The translations under genes and the position numbers were made by a program. A stretch of DNA of 64,000 nucleotides, from NCBI RefSeq assembly GCF_022230955.1, contig NZ_JAKKFI010000066.1:1-64000 (forward strand), written 5' to 3'. This document shows positions 42,376 through 52,434 of this stretch, in pieces; position 1 is the stretch's first letter; each line of letters opens with the position of its first letter. The notes beneath the pieces were generated by a model that worked only from the letters and a program-made list of their open reading frames with translations, made no database searches and was not told the DNA's origin. Source of the stretch: Micromonospora cabrerizensis. Its GTDB lineage: Bacteria > Actinomycetota > Actinomycetes > Mycobacteriales > Micromonosporaceae.

Positions 42376-42768
42376 TCAGCAGGGGGTCAGCTGCCAGGTC
42401 ACCTTCGTCACGTTGACCGGTATATACAGGTCGCCCCCGGTCCCGCCGGCAGGAGCGCAGTTTTTGAAGGGAGTCGACGAGCCGAAAGTGAACCCGGATA
42501 TCACGGCGTCGCGGCCTGTGCCGTTGTAGAAGGTGAATCCCTGGATGCTGCCGGTCCACTCGCTGTCGGTCGTCAGAGACGGCGTCTCCACGGGGCCCTG
42601 CGGCGGGTGATTCCAGTTGGGCCAGATGCAGAGCTTGCCCTGCGGGCAGTTCCCGGACCCCCAGCCTTGTATCGACACTCCGGGTGCTGCCGCCGAGGCG
42701 GTGGGGGCGGCGGCCAGCACGCCTGCGACGGACGCGGCGATGGCGATGGCGATGGATTTCAACAGCAC
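42376..42768 (-). CDS. Secreted I36-like peptidase inhibitor-type protein
   Basis: This 130-aa exported protein has a signal peptide (LLKSIAIAIAASVAGVLAAA, cut near TASA-AAP) and a ~105-residue mature part with four Cys: NCPQGKLCIWPNWN, then FKNCAPAGG and a final TPC. The CPxGxLCxW pattern resembles the I36 family (Streptomyces metalloproteinase inhibitor) and its relatives in actinomycetes. GTG start at 42768 with AGGTGA in front. Its GC content is visibly lower than its neighbours. A consensus promoter lies at 42809-42837. Confidence 0.75.
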   Translation of the reverse strand: MLLKSIAIAIAASVAGVLAAAPTASAAAPGVSIQGWGSGNCPQGKLCIWPNWNHPPQGPVETPSLTTDSEWTGSIQGFTFYNGTGRDAVISGFTFGSSTPFKNCAPAGGTGGDLYIPVNVTKVTWQLTPC

Positions 42769-42808
42769 GGTTCACCTGCTTTAGATAGATGCTTGTAGAT
42801 GCAAATTT

Positions 42809-42837
42809 AAACTACCGGCGGAAAATTGACACGTCAA
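42809..42837 (-). promoter_or_regulatory. Sigma70-like promoter of the inhibitor-like gene
   Basis: Minus strand TTGACG (42832-42837), 17-base spacer, TAGTTT (42809-42814), 41 bases before the GTG start. The leader is unusually AT-rich, with the 7-mer TAGATGC repeated ten bases apart. Confidence 0.65.
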
Positions 42838-43059
42838 GCACCTGAAACGACGTAGTCCGGCGGGGTCAACGGAAGCTGGCGTCCACCTGTGTCTGATGAC
42901 GATTGAGGTAGTTTCAGGGTGGTATCTGTCGGATGGCACCACGGCCTGCCAGCATCCGACCACCGCCCACTGCGGAGCCGACCGTGCTCTCACCCGACGG
43001 CGCCACTGTGGAAGCGACGGCCGACACCGTCCGGGCCGGCCGGCGACCTCGGAGCAGAC

Positions 43060-43155
43060 GCACGGGTCGAGTGGTCACCAGGGCCGGCGTCGTTACGGGG
43101 CTCTCCGCAGGATGGTCCCAGTTGTCGCAGACGCAGAATGATCCCCCAGATAAAG
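43060..43155 (-). pseudogene. Degenerate second copy of the inhibitor-like gene
   Basis: The minus strand reads SFCVCDNWDHPAESPVTTPA, which lines up with KLCIWPNWNHPPQGPVETPS of the gene at 42376. No signal peptide, no start and no matching continuation are seen, so this is a broken paralogue fragment. The 440-base gap 42769-43208 holds only this remnant and the inhibitor promoter. Confidence 0.5.
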
Positions 43156-43208
43156 GTCGTCCGGGCCGCCGGAAATTGTTCACGAGGCGTGCCAGGTAGC
43201 CTCTCCGG

Positions 43209-45275
43209 GTGTCGCAGATCCCACCGCTACTTGTTACCGATCGGTATGACGTCGTGGAGCTCCTTGGCCAGGGCGGAATGGGTCGAGTGTGGAAAGCCCG
43301 CGACCGGATGCTGCAACGGGACGTCGCCATCAAGGAGATCGTTCCGCCGCCCAATCTGACCACTGAGGCGCGACAGGAATTGCGGGTTCGGTCACTCCGG
43401 GAGGCCCGGGCGATCGCCCAGCTCGACCACGTCAACGTCGTCCGGGTCTTCGATGTGCTGTTGAGCGCCGACGGTGACCCGCAGATCGTGATGGAGTACG
43501 TGCCGTCCCGTTCCCTGCACGACGCCATCACCACCGACGGCCCGATCCCACCGGCGCGGGCGGCCGCCATCGGGCTGGCCGTGCTCGGCGCGCTGCGCGC
43601 CGCCCACCGCGCCGGGATCATGCATCGCGACGTCAAACCGGCCAACATCCTCGTCGGCGCGGACGGCCGGATCGTCCTCACCGACTTCGGCCTGGCCACC
43701 GCCGTCGAGGACGTGAACCTGACGCTCAGCGGTGTGGTGCTCGGCTCGCCCGCGTACGTCTCGCCCGAGCGGGCCATGCGCGGCACCGTGGGTCCGGAGG
43801 GGGACTTCTGGTCGCTCGGCGCGACCCTCTACGCCGCGGTCGAGGGGCAGTCGCCGTACGCCCGGCCGTCGAGTCTGATGAGCCTCACCGCGCTGGTCAC
43901 CGAGCCACCACCGACGGCGCGACACGCCGGACCGCTCGCACCGGTGCTGACCGGCCTGCTGCGCAAGGACCCGGCCGAGCGGCTGGACGCCGACGCCGCC
44001 GAGCAGTTGCTGCGCGCCGCGCTCGACGGCGTACCACCGCCCATCACGGTGACCTGGCGTCCAGCGCCCACCGTTCCCTCGTCGACGGCGGCGACCGTGC
44101 CGAAGGCGGGGGCGGTGCCGCACCCGATCGGCGCTCACGGCGTACCCCGGGCAGGGGCCGGGGACGCGGTGGACGGTGACGGGCCGGGGCCGGCCCGCCG
44201 ACGGCGGACCGTGCTCCTCGGTGGCCTCGCGGCCCTGGTCGCGCTCGGCCTGGTGATCGGGGTCCCGCTGGTCGGCCGCCACCACCCGCGCGGGTCGAGC
44301 GGCGAAGCCGAACTGGTGGACGCCGCCGCGCCGGGTGCGCCGTCGACCCCTGACAGCACACCGACCGCCGCGACCCTCCCGCCGGTCTCCTGGTCCCTCT
44401 ACCGGGACGGCAGCGGCTTCGCCGTGCCGGCGCCGCGCGACTGGCGGGTGGTCCGGCACGGTCAGCAGGTCGAGTTCCGCGAGCCGGACGGCGAACGGGT
44501 GCTGGTCGTCGGCCAGACCGACTCACCGCCCACCGACCCGGTGGTCGAGCTGGGCCGCCCCGCGGTCGGTGAGCGGTACCGCGACTACCGCCGGGTCGAG
44601 CTGCACGCCGTCAACTACCAGCTCAGGGCCGCCGACCTGGAGTGGGTGTACACCAGCGACGCGGGCACGGCGATGCACGCGCGCCAGCGCACCTTCACGA
44701 CGGCGAAGCGGAAGGGCTACAGCATCGCCTGGCTGACGCCCGAGGCCGCCTGGGCGGCCGGGGTGGACGCGTTCCGAGAGGTGACCGCGGGCTTCCGGCC
44801 GGTGTCGACGGCGGGCGGGGCGACCCCGTCGGCCAGGCCCGACCTCAGCGTGTCACCGACGCCCAGCGCCCCTGCCGGCCGGTCGGGCCACCGGCTCGTC
44901 GGGGTGGCGAGCAACCGGTGCCTGGACATCGCGACGCCGGACTCACCCGACCCGGTCCGGCTCCAGCTCGCGACCTGCGGGGACGACCGGGCCCGCAACC
45001 AGCTCTGGACGATGCGGCCGGACGGGAGCGTGCAGTTGGGCGGGCGCTGCCTGGACGTGCTCGGCGCGTCCAGCGACGCCGGAGCGGCGATCCAGCTCAC
45101 CACCTGCAACACGACACCGGCGCAGCAGTTCACCCTCGACAAGGACCAGCACCTGGTCAACGCGCACAGCGGGATGTGCCTGGGGGCGGTCGGCCAGAGC
45201 ACCGCGAGCGGCGCGTCGATCGAGCAGCGGAGCTGCGCCCCCGACACGAACCACCTCCGGTGGACCCGGAAGTGA
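43209..45275 (+). CDS. Receptor Ser/Thr protein kinase with C-terminal ricin-type lectin domain
   Basis: This 688-aa protein has a Hanks-type kinase domain (~12-275): GQGGMGRVWKA loop, Lys42 in VAIKE, catalytic HRDVKPAN, DFG in LTDFGLATA and SPAYVSPERA. A Pro/Thr linker leads to a single membrane helix (~335-355, VLLGGLAALVALGLVIGVPL). Outside lies a ~150-residue segment (WSLYRDGSGFAVPAPRDW...) and a beta-trefoil lectin domain (~560-688) with the repeats NRCLDIA, GRCLDVLGASSDAG and GMCLGAVGQSTASG and QxW-like QLWTM. It would sense carbohydrate outside and phosphorylate inside. GTG start at 43209. Confidence 0.9.
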   Translation: MSQIPPLLVTDRYDVVELLGQGGMGRVWKARDRMLQRDVAIKEIVPPPNLTTEARQELRVRSLREARAIAQLDHVNVVRVFDVLLSADGDPQIVMEYVPSRSLHDAITTDGPIPPARAAAIGLAVLGALRAAHRAGIMHRDVKPANILVGADGRIVLTDFGLATAVEDVNLTLSGVVLGSPAYVSPERAMRGTVGPEGDFWSLGATLYAAVEGQSPYARPSSLMSLTALVTEPPPTARHAGPLAPVLTGLLRKDPAERLDADAAEQLLRAALDGVPPPITVTWRPAPTVPSSTAATVPKAGAVPHPIGAHGVPRAGAGDAVDGDGPGPARRRRTVLLGGLAALVALGLVIGVPLVGRHHPRGSSGEAELVDAAAPGAPSTPDSTPTAATLPPVSWSLYRDGSGFAVPAPRDWRVVRHGQQVEFREPDGERVLVVGQTDSPPTDPVVELGRPAVGERYRDYRRVELHAVNYQLRAADLEWVYTSDAGTAMHARQRTFTTAKRKGYSIAWLTPEAAWAAGVDAFREVTAGFRPVSTAGGATPSARPDLSVSPTPSAPAGRSGHRLVGVASNRCLDIATPDSPDPVRLQLATCGDDRARNQLWTMRPDGSVQLGGRCLDVLGASSDAGAAIQLTTCNTTPAQQFTLDKDQHLVNAHSGMCLGAVGQSTASGASIEQRSCAPDTNHLRWTRK

Positions 45276-45288
45276 CAGCCTGAGCAGC

Positions 45289-45330
45289 GGCGAGGGCTGC
45301 CCTCCCGTACTGCGGAGAACAGCCCTCGCC
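45289..45330. terminator. Bidirectional terminator between kinase and catalase
   Basis: An 11-bp inverted repeat (GGCGAGGGCTG / CAGCCCTCGCC) with a 20-base loop lies between two convergent genes. Confidence 0.72.
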
Positions 45331-45354
45331 GGTGATCGGTCAGGCGGAGACGGG

Positions 45355-47616
<2,262 letters not shown>

Positions 47617-47643
47617 TGAACGAACCTCTCCGTGGTGCGTGTC

Positions 47644-47659
47644 GGGCAGGCGCCTGCCC
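47644..47659. promoter_or_regulatory. 16-bp palindrome upstream of katE
   Basis: GGGCAGGCGCCTGCCC is a perfect palindrome 27 bases upstream of the katE start, in a place where a regulator or leader structure could act. No known motif was matched. Confidence 0.4.
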
Positions 47660-47799
47660 TGCTACCCCTGGTCAGAGGGTCGAAACACAACTGGCGGCGG
47701 CATCCGTCACCGGGACTGGTGATTTCACCGATGTGTGGATCGGCGGAACAGCCAAAACTGACGCACGTCGATATCCCTCGACTCTAGGGAGTGCCCGAC

Positions 47800-48699
47800 G
47801 TGTCGTCACCAACCACCACCGCCCCCCGTTCCGTCGCCGCCCGAGCCACCCGGTTCGCGCTGGCCGCCGTCCTGGCCGCCGGCGGCGTCCTGGCCGGGTC
47901 GTCCGGCGCCGCCCAGGCCGCCGGCCCGTACGAGCGGGGCCCCGCACCGACCACCGCGATCCTGGAGGCCAGTCGCGGTCCGTTCGCCACGGCGTCGCAG
48001 AGCGTGTCCTCGCTCAGCGTCACCGGCTTCGGCGGCGGCGTCATCTACTACCCGACCAGCACCAGCGAGGGCACCTTCGGCGCCATCGCCATCTCGCCCG
48101 GTTACACCGCCGCCTGGTCCAGCATCAGCTGGCTCGGGCCGCGTCTCGCCTCGCACGGGTTCGTCGTGATCGGCATCGAGACCAACAGCCGGCTGGACCA
48201 GCCGGCCAGCCGTGGCCGGCAGCTCCTCGCCGCACTGGACTACCTCACCCAGCGCAGCTCGGTGCGCACCCGGATCGACAGCAGTCGACTCGCGGTGGCC
48301 GGTCACTCCATGGGTGGCGGGGGCAGCCTGGAGGCGGCCTCGTCGCGGCCGTCGTTGCAGGCCGCGGTGCCGCTCGCGCCGTGGAACACGGACAAGAGCT
48401 GGTCCGAGCTGCGGGTGCCCACGCTGATCATCGGCGGGGAGAGCGACACCGTGGCACCGGTCTCGTCGCACTCGGTGCCGTTCTACAACAGCATCCCGGC
48501 CTCCGCCGAGAAGGCGTACCTGGAGCTGAACGGGGCGAGCCACTTCTTCCCGCAGTCGACGAACACGCCGACCGCCCGGCAGATGGTCGCCTGGTTGAAG
48601 CGCTTCGTCGACGACGACACCCGCTACGAGCAGTTCCTGTGCCCGGGCCCGAGCGGGTCGCAGATCCAGGAGTACCGCAACACCTGTCCCAGCGCCTGA
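47800..48699 (+). CDS. Secreted polyester hydrolase (cutinase / PET-hydrolase family)
   Basis: This 299-aa exported alpha/beta hydrolase has a signal peptide ending AQA (residue 40) and a mature start GPYERGP. It carries the triad Ser170 (GHSMGG), Asp216 (ESDTVAP) and His248 (GASHFFPQ), the substrate-clamp Trp195 (APWNTDK) and Tyr102 (ISPGYTAAW), and the C-terminal disulfide pair FLCPGP...NTCP. Counted from the mature end these are Ser130, Asp176, His208 and Trp155, the numbers I recall for Thermobifida cutinases that attack PET. It should cut cutin-like and synthetic polyesters outside the cell. GTG at 47800 is preferred over GTG 47791 because AGGGAG then lies eight bases upstream. Confidence 0.94.
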   Translation: MSSPTTTAPRSVAARATRFALAAVLAAGGVLAGSSGAAQAAGPYERGPAPTTAILEASRGPFATASQSVSSLSVTGFGGGVIYYPTSTSEGTFGAIAISPGYTAAWSSISWLGPRLASHGFVVIGIETNSRLDQPASRGRQLLAALDYLTQRSSVRTRIDSSRLAVAGHSMGGGGSLEAASSRPSLQAAVPLAPWNTDKSWSELRVPTLIIGGESDTVAPVSSHSVPFYNSIPASAEKAYLELNGASHFFPQSTNTPTARQMVAWLKRFVDDDTRYEQFLCPGPSGSQIQEYRNTCPSA

Positions 48700-48708
48700 T
48701 CGTGGTCG

Positions 48709-48737
48709 CGGGGCGGTCGCCGGTGGCGGCCGCCCCG
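48709..48737 (+). terminator. Hairpin after polyester hydrolase gene
   Basis: An 8-bp inverted repeat (CGGGGCGG / CCGCCCCG) with a 13-base loop starts nine bases past the hydrolase stop. GC-rich and without a T-run, so moderate support. Confidence 0.55.
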
Positions 48738-48766
48738 TCCGCGTGTGGGGCGGGGTATTGAAGGTC

Positions 48767-48803
48767 TTGACGCGATACCCGAGAAACGTACACTGCGAGT
48801 GTA
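48767..48803 (+). promoter_or_regulatory. Promoter of the liv operon with overlapping palindrome
   Basis: TTGACG (48767-48772) and TACACT (48789-48794) are 16 bases apart. The -10 forms one arm of the palindrome TACACT-GCG-AGTGTA (48789-48803), a natural site for a TetR-type repressor. The first start codon follows at 48836. Confidence 0.6.
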
Positions 48804-48835
48804 AATAAACACCCGCCACGACAGAGGGATGGGTG

Positions 48836-49621
48836 ATGGAGCGCGGCCTCGAACTGCACCACATCGGCGTCCGTTTCGGCGGCCTTACCGCCCTCGACGA
48901 CGTCTCACTGCGGGTGCCACCCAACCGGGTGGTGGGCGTCATCGGGCCCAACGGCGCCGGCAAGACCACCTTGTTCAACGTGATCTGCGGTTTCGTCGCA
49001 CCGGAGACGGGTTCGCTCACCCTCGACGGTCGACCGCTGCGGCCACGGCCGCACCGGCTGACCCGGCTCGGCATCGCCCGGACCCTCCAGGGGACCGGGC
49101 TCTTCGCCGGGCTGACCGTGCTGGAGAACGTGATGACCGGCGCCTCGCACACCGCCCGGGCGGGCTTCGTCCCGGCGCTGCTCGGGCTGCCGGCCAGCGA
49201 CCGCGACGAGCGCCGGCTGCGCCGCGACGCCCTGGACATCCTCGACGACCTGGGGATCGCCGGGCACGCCGAGGCCGCACCGACCACCCTGCCCTTCGCC
49301 GTACGCCAGCGGGTCGCCCTGGCCCGTGCGCTCGCCGCGCGGCCCCGGCTGCTGCTGCTCGACGAACCCGCCGGTGGCCTCGGCGCCGACGACATCGCCG
49401 AGCTGGCCGAGCTGGTCCGGGGGCTGCCCCGGCGCGACGACAACCCCTGCGCGGTGCTGCTGGTCGAGCACCACATGGACCTGGTGATGGCCGTCTGCGA
49501 CGAGCTCGTGGTGCTCGACTTCGGTCGGGTGATCGCCGCCGGCACCCCGGACGAGATCCGCGACGACCCGGCGGTGACCGACGCCTACCTCGGCGCCACC
49601 GTCGAGGAGGCCTACCCGTGA
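48836..49621 (+). CDS. livG: Branched-chain amino acid-type ABC transporter ATPase (LivG-like)
   Basis: This 261-aa ATPase has Walker A GPNGAGKTTLFNVI, a Q-loop in RTLQGTGLF and Walker B RLLLLDEPAGGLGADD, with the LivG-type insert between. The expected LSGGQ signature is replaced by LPFAVRQRVALARALA, which is unusual but seen in some LivG proteins. It powers import together with LivF, LivH and LivM. The ATG at 48836 is used; a GTG lies one codon before. Confidence 0.92.
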   Translation: MERGLELHHIGVRFGGLTALDDVSLRVPPNRVVGVIGPNGAGKTTLFNVICGFVAPETGSLTLDGRPLRPRPHRLTRLGIARTLQGTGLFAGLTVLENVMTGASHTARAGFVPALLGLPASDRDERRLRRDALDILDDLGIAGHAEAAPTTLPFAVRQRVALARALAARPRLLLLDEPAGGLGADDIAELAELVRGLPRRDDNPCAVLLVEHHMDLVMAVCDELVVLDFGRVIAAGTPDEIRDDPAVTDAYLGATVEEAYP

Positions 49622-50349
49622 GCGCGGACAGCACGGCCGACCTGCTCGTGGTGCGCGGGCTGGTGGCCGGTTACGGTGCCGCGCCCGTGTTGCAGGCCAT
49701 CGACCTCACCGTCCCGGCCGGCACGATCGCCGCGGTCGTCGGCGCCAACGGCGCCGGCAAGACCACCCTGCTGCGCGCGCTCTCCGGCATGATCCGCCCG
49801 GCCGCCGGCCAGGTGCTCCTCGCCGGGGAGGACCTGCGCGGCACGCCGGTGGAGCAGCTCGTCCGACGCGGCATGGCGCACGTGCCGGAGGGGCGGGGCG
49901 TGATCAGCGAGCTGACGGTCGACGAGAACCTGCGCCTCGGCGGGTTGTGGCGGCGCGACCGGGCCGACGCCGGGCGTGCCCTCGACGAGGTCTACGAGCT
50001 CTTCGAGCCCCTGGCCCGGCGTCGCCGGCACCTCGGCCACCAGCTCTCCGGCGGTGAGCGGCAGATGCTCGCGCTCGGTCGGGCTCTGGTCGGCCGACCC
50101 CGCCTGCTGCTGCTCGACGAGCCGTCGCTCGGTCTGGCGCCGCGGGTCGTCGCCCGGACGATGGCGCTGCTCCGTCAGCTACGCGACCGCACCGGCCTGA
50201 CCGTGCTGCTGGTCGAGCAGAACGTCCGCAGCGCACTCGCCGTCGCCGACCAGGGCGTCGTGATGTCCCTCGGCCGGGTGGTGATCGCCGCCCCGGCGGA
50301 AAAACTGCGTGACGACGTCGACCTGCGCCACGCGTACCTCGGTTTCTGA
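49618..50349 (+). CDS. livF: Branched-chain amino acid-type ABC transporter ATPase (LivF-like)
   Basis: This 243-aa ATPase has Walker A GANGAGKTTLLRAL, a VPEGRGVISELTVDENL stretch typical of LivF, the signature HQLSGGERQMLALGRAL and Walker B RLLLLDEPSLGLAP. GTG start at 49618 overlaps the LivG stop (GTGA), so the two ATPases are made together as a heterodimer. Confidence 0.94.
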   Translation: MSADSTADLLVVRGLVAGYGAAPVLQAIDLTVPAGTIAAVVGANGAGKTTLLRALSGMIRPAAGQVLLAGEDLRGTPVEQLVRRGMAHVPEGRGVISELTVDENLRLGGLWRRDRADAGRALDEVYELFEPLARRRRHLGHQLSGGERQMLALGRALVGRPRLLLLDEPSLGLAPRVVARTMALLRQLRDRTGLTVLLVEQNVRSALAVADQGVVMSLGRVVIAAPAEKLRDDVDLRHAYLGF

Positions 50350-50379
50350 CCACCACCTCGTCCCCCGGAAGGAGGACTG

Positions 50380-51258
50380 TTGGACCGCTTCGTCTTCCTC
50401 ACCATCGACGGCCTGTCCCGGGGCGCGGTGTACGCCGCGTTCGCGCTGGCCCTGGTGCTCATCTGGCGGGCGGCGCGGGTCGTCAACTTCGCCCAGGGCG
50501 CGATGGCCGTCGCCGCCGCGTACGTCGCCTACACCGTCTCTGCCGCGACCGGTTCCTACTGGTTGGGCTTCGCGGTCGCGCTCGTCGCCGGTCTGCTGCT
50601 CGGTGCGCTGGTGGACCGGGTCGTGATGCGACACGTCGACCACACCTCACACCTCAACCCCGTGATCGTCGCGCTCGGGCTGGTGCTGTTGATCCAGGCC
50701 GTGCTGGGCATGGTGTACGGCAACGAGTTCCGTCCCGCCGAGGCGCCGTTCAGCCGGTCCGCCCTCACCGTGGGTGGGGTGGCGGTGCTGTCGCCGTACG
50801 ACCTGTTCGTCTTCGCCACGATCGGCGTGGTGGTCAGCGGCCTGGCCTGGATGTTCGCCCGTACCCCGGTCGGGTTGCGGATGCGCGCGGCGGCCTTCGC
50901 CCCCGAGGTGTCCCGGCTGCTCGGCGTCAACGTCGGTGGCATGTTGACCCTCGGCTGGGCGCTCGCCTCCGGCGTGGGCGCGCTGGCCGCCATGCTGGTC
51001 ATCCCCACCGAGTTGGGCCTGCACCCGCACGCGATGGACCTGGTGTTCGTCTCCGCGTTCACGGCGGCGGTGGTCGGTGGGCTGGACAGCCCACCGGGGG
51101 CGGTGGTCGGCGGCCTGGTGGTGGGGCTGTTGCTGTCCTACGTGAGCGGTTACGCCGGCAGCGACCTCACGCCGCTCGCGGTGCTGGTCCTGCTGCTGGC
51201 GGTGCTGCTGGTCCGGCCCGGTGGGCTGTTCGCCCCGGTCACGGCGAGGCGGGTGTGA
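50380..51258 (+). CDS. livH: ABC transporter permease (LivH-like)
   Basis: This 292-aa membrane protein has about eight helices and LivH motifs: DGLSRGAVYAAFALALVLIW near the N-terminus and VVNFAQGAMA, with a late GLDSPPGAVVGGLVVGLL. It forms the channel with LivM. The start is a TTG at 50380 behind a strong GGAAGGAGG site. Confidence 0.93.
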   Translation: MDRFVFLTIDGLSRGAVYAAFALALVLIWRAARVVNFAQGAMAVAAAYVAYTVSAATGSYWLGFAVALVAGLLLGALVDRVVMRHVDHTSHLNPVIVALGLVLLIQAVLGMVYGNEFRPAEAPFSRSALTVGGVAVLSPYDLFVFATIGVVVSGLAWMFARTPVGLRMRAAAFAPEVSRLLGVNVGGMLTLGWALASGVGALAAMLVIPTELGLHPHAMDLVFVSAFTAAVVGGLDSPPGAVVGGLVVGLLLSYVSGYAGSDLTPLAVLVLLLAVLLVRPGGLFAPVTARRV

Positions 51259-52352
51259 GCGCCACGAGGGCGGCCCTGCCGCCGAAACAGCAGCTCGTCG
51301 ACACGGGCCGACCCGTCGACCGGCGTCGCGGCTCGACCCTGCTGCGCCACCTCGCGGTCGTGCTCGTCGTGGGGCTCCTGCTGGTCGGGGTCAGCTACGC
51401 CGTCGAGCCGTTCCGCAACTTCCAGCTCGCCACCGTGGCGGCCTACCTCTGTGCGACCGCCGGGCTGACCGTCCTCACCGGTCTCAACGGTCAGCTGTCG
51501 CTGGGGCACGGCGCGTTGATGGCCACCGGGGCGTACACGGTGGCGTTGTGCCAGAACGCGTTCGCCGACCGGGGGATGACCGGCGGCTGGCTGTTGCCGC
51601 TCTCGCTGGGCGCGGCGATCGTCAGCACCGTCGCGGTCGGCGCGGTCGTCGGCGTGGCGGCGGCCCGGTTGCGTGGTCCCTACCTGGCCGGGGTCACCCT
51701 GGCGGTGGCCATCGTCGTGCCGGCGCTGGCTGTCACCTTCGATGGCGTCTTCAACGGCGAGCAGGGGCTGTCGGTGCCGGTGGAGCCGCCGCCGATGGCG
51801 CTCGGCCCGTACTTCCCCTACGAGCGGTGGCAGCTCTGGCTCACCGGCGCCGCCACCCTGCTCGCCCTGCTGCTGTTGGCCAACCTCATCCGCAGCCGGT
51901 ACGGGCGCACCTTCCGCGCGGTGCGGGACGACGAGGTGGCGGCCCGTCTCGCCGGCATCCACGTGGCCCGCACCCAGGTCCTCGCATTCGTGGTCAGTGC
52001 CGCCACCGCCGGGCTCGGCGGGGCGTTGCTGGCGGTGCTCGCGCAGAGCGTCTCGCCCGGGGCGTTCTCGCTGACCCTGTCGCTGTTCCTGCTGATGGCC
52101 GTGGTGATCGGCGGTCTCGGCCGGCTCACCGGCGCGCTCTGGGGGGCCGTCCTGCTGGTCGCCCTGCCCGACCTCACCCACTCCGCGACCGAGATGCTCA
52201 CGCTCTCTCCCGCGGTGGCGCAGCGGCTGGAGGGCAACCTGCCGCTGGCGATCTTCGGCCTCACCCTGATCGTCGTCATGATCGCCGCACCCGGTGGCAT
52301 CCAGGGGCTGCTGTCCCGTCTTGGTCGGCGCCTGCGGGCCCGGCGTTCCTGA
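51255..52352 (+). CDS. livM: ABC transporter permease (LivM-like)
   Basis: This 365-aa permease has about ten helices and the LivM landmarks GLNGQLSLGHGALMATGAYT, FRAVRDDEVAARLAGIHVAR and VVIGGLGRLTGALWGAVLLV. GTG start at 51255 overlaps the LivH stop (GTGA). An N-terminal cytosolic ~30 residues precede helix 1. Confidence 0.94.
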   Translation: MSATRAALPPKQQLVDTGRPVDRRRGSTLLRHLAVVLVVGLLLVGVSYAVEPFRNFQLATVAAYLCATAGLTVLTGLNGQLSLGHGALMATGAYTVALCQNAFADRGMTGGWLLPLSLGAAIVSTVAVGAVVGVAAARLRGPYLAGVTLAVAIVVPALAVTFDGVFNGEQGLSVPVEPPPMALGPYFPYERWQLWLTGAATLLALLLLANLIRSRYGRTFRAVRDDEVAARLAGIHVARTQVLAFVVSAATAGLGGALLAVLAQSVSPGAFSLTLSLFLLMAVVIGGLGRLTGALWGAVLLVALPDLTHSATEMLTLSPAVAQRLEGNLPLAIFGLTLIVVMIAAPGGIQGLLSRLGRRLRARRS

Positions 52353-52434
52353 GCTGCTCCGCGCCCGGCCGCGGCCGGGCGTTCCACCACCCACACCGTT
52401 CCCCGAACCAGACCGAGAAAGGTCGGTGTTCTCC

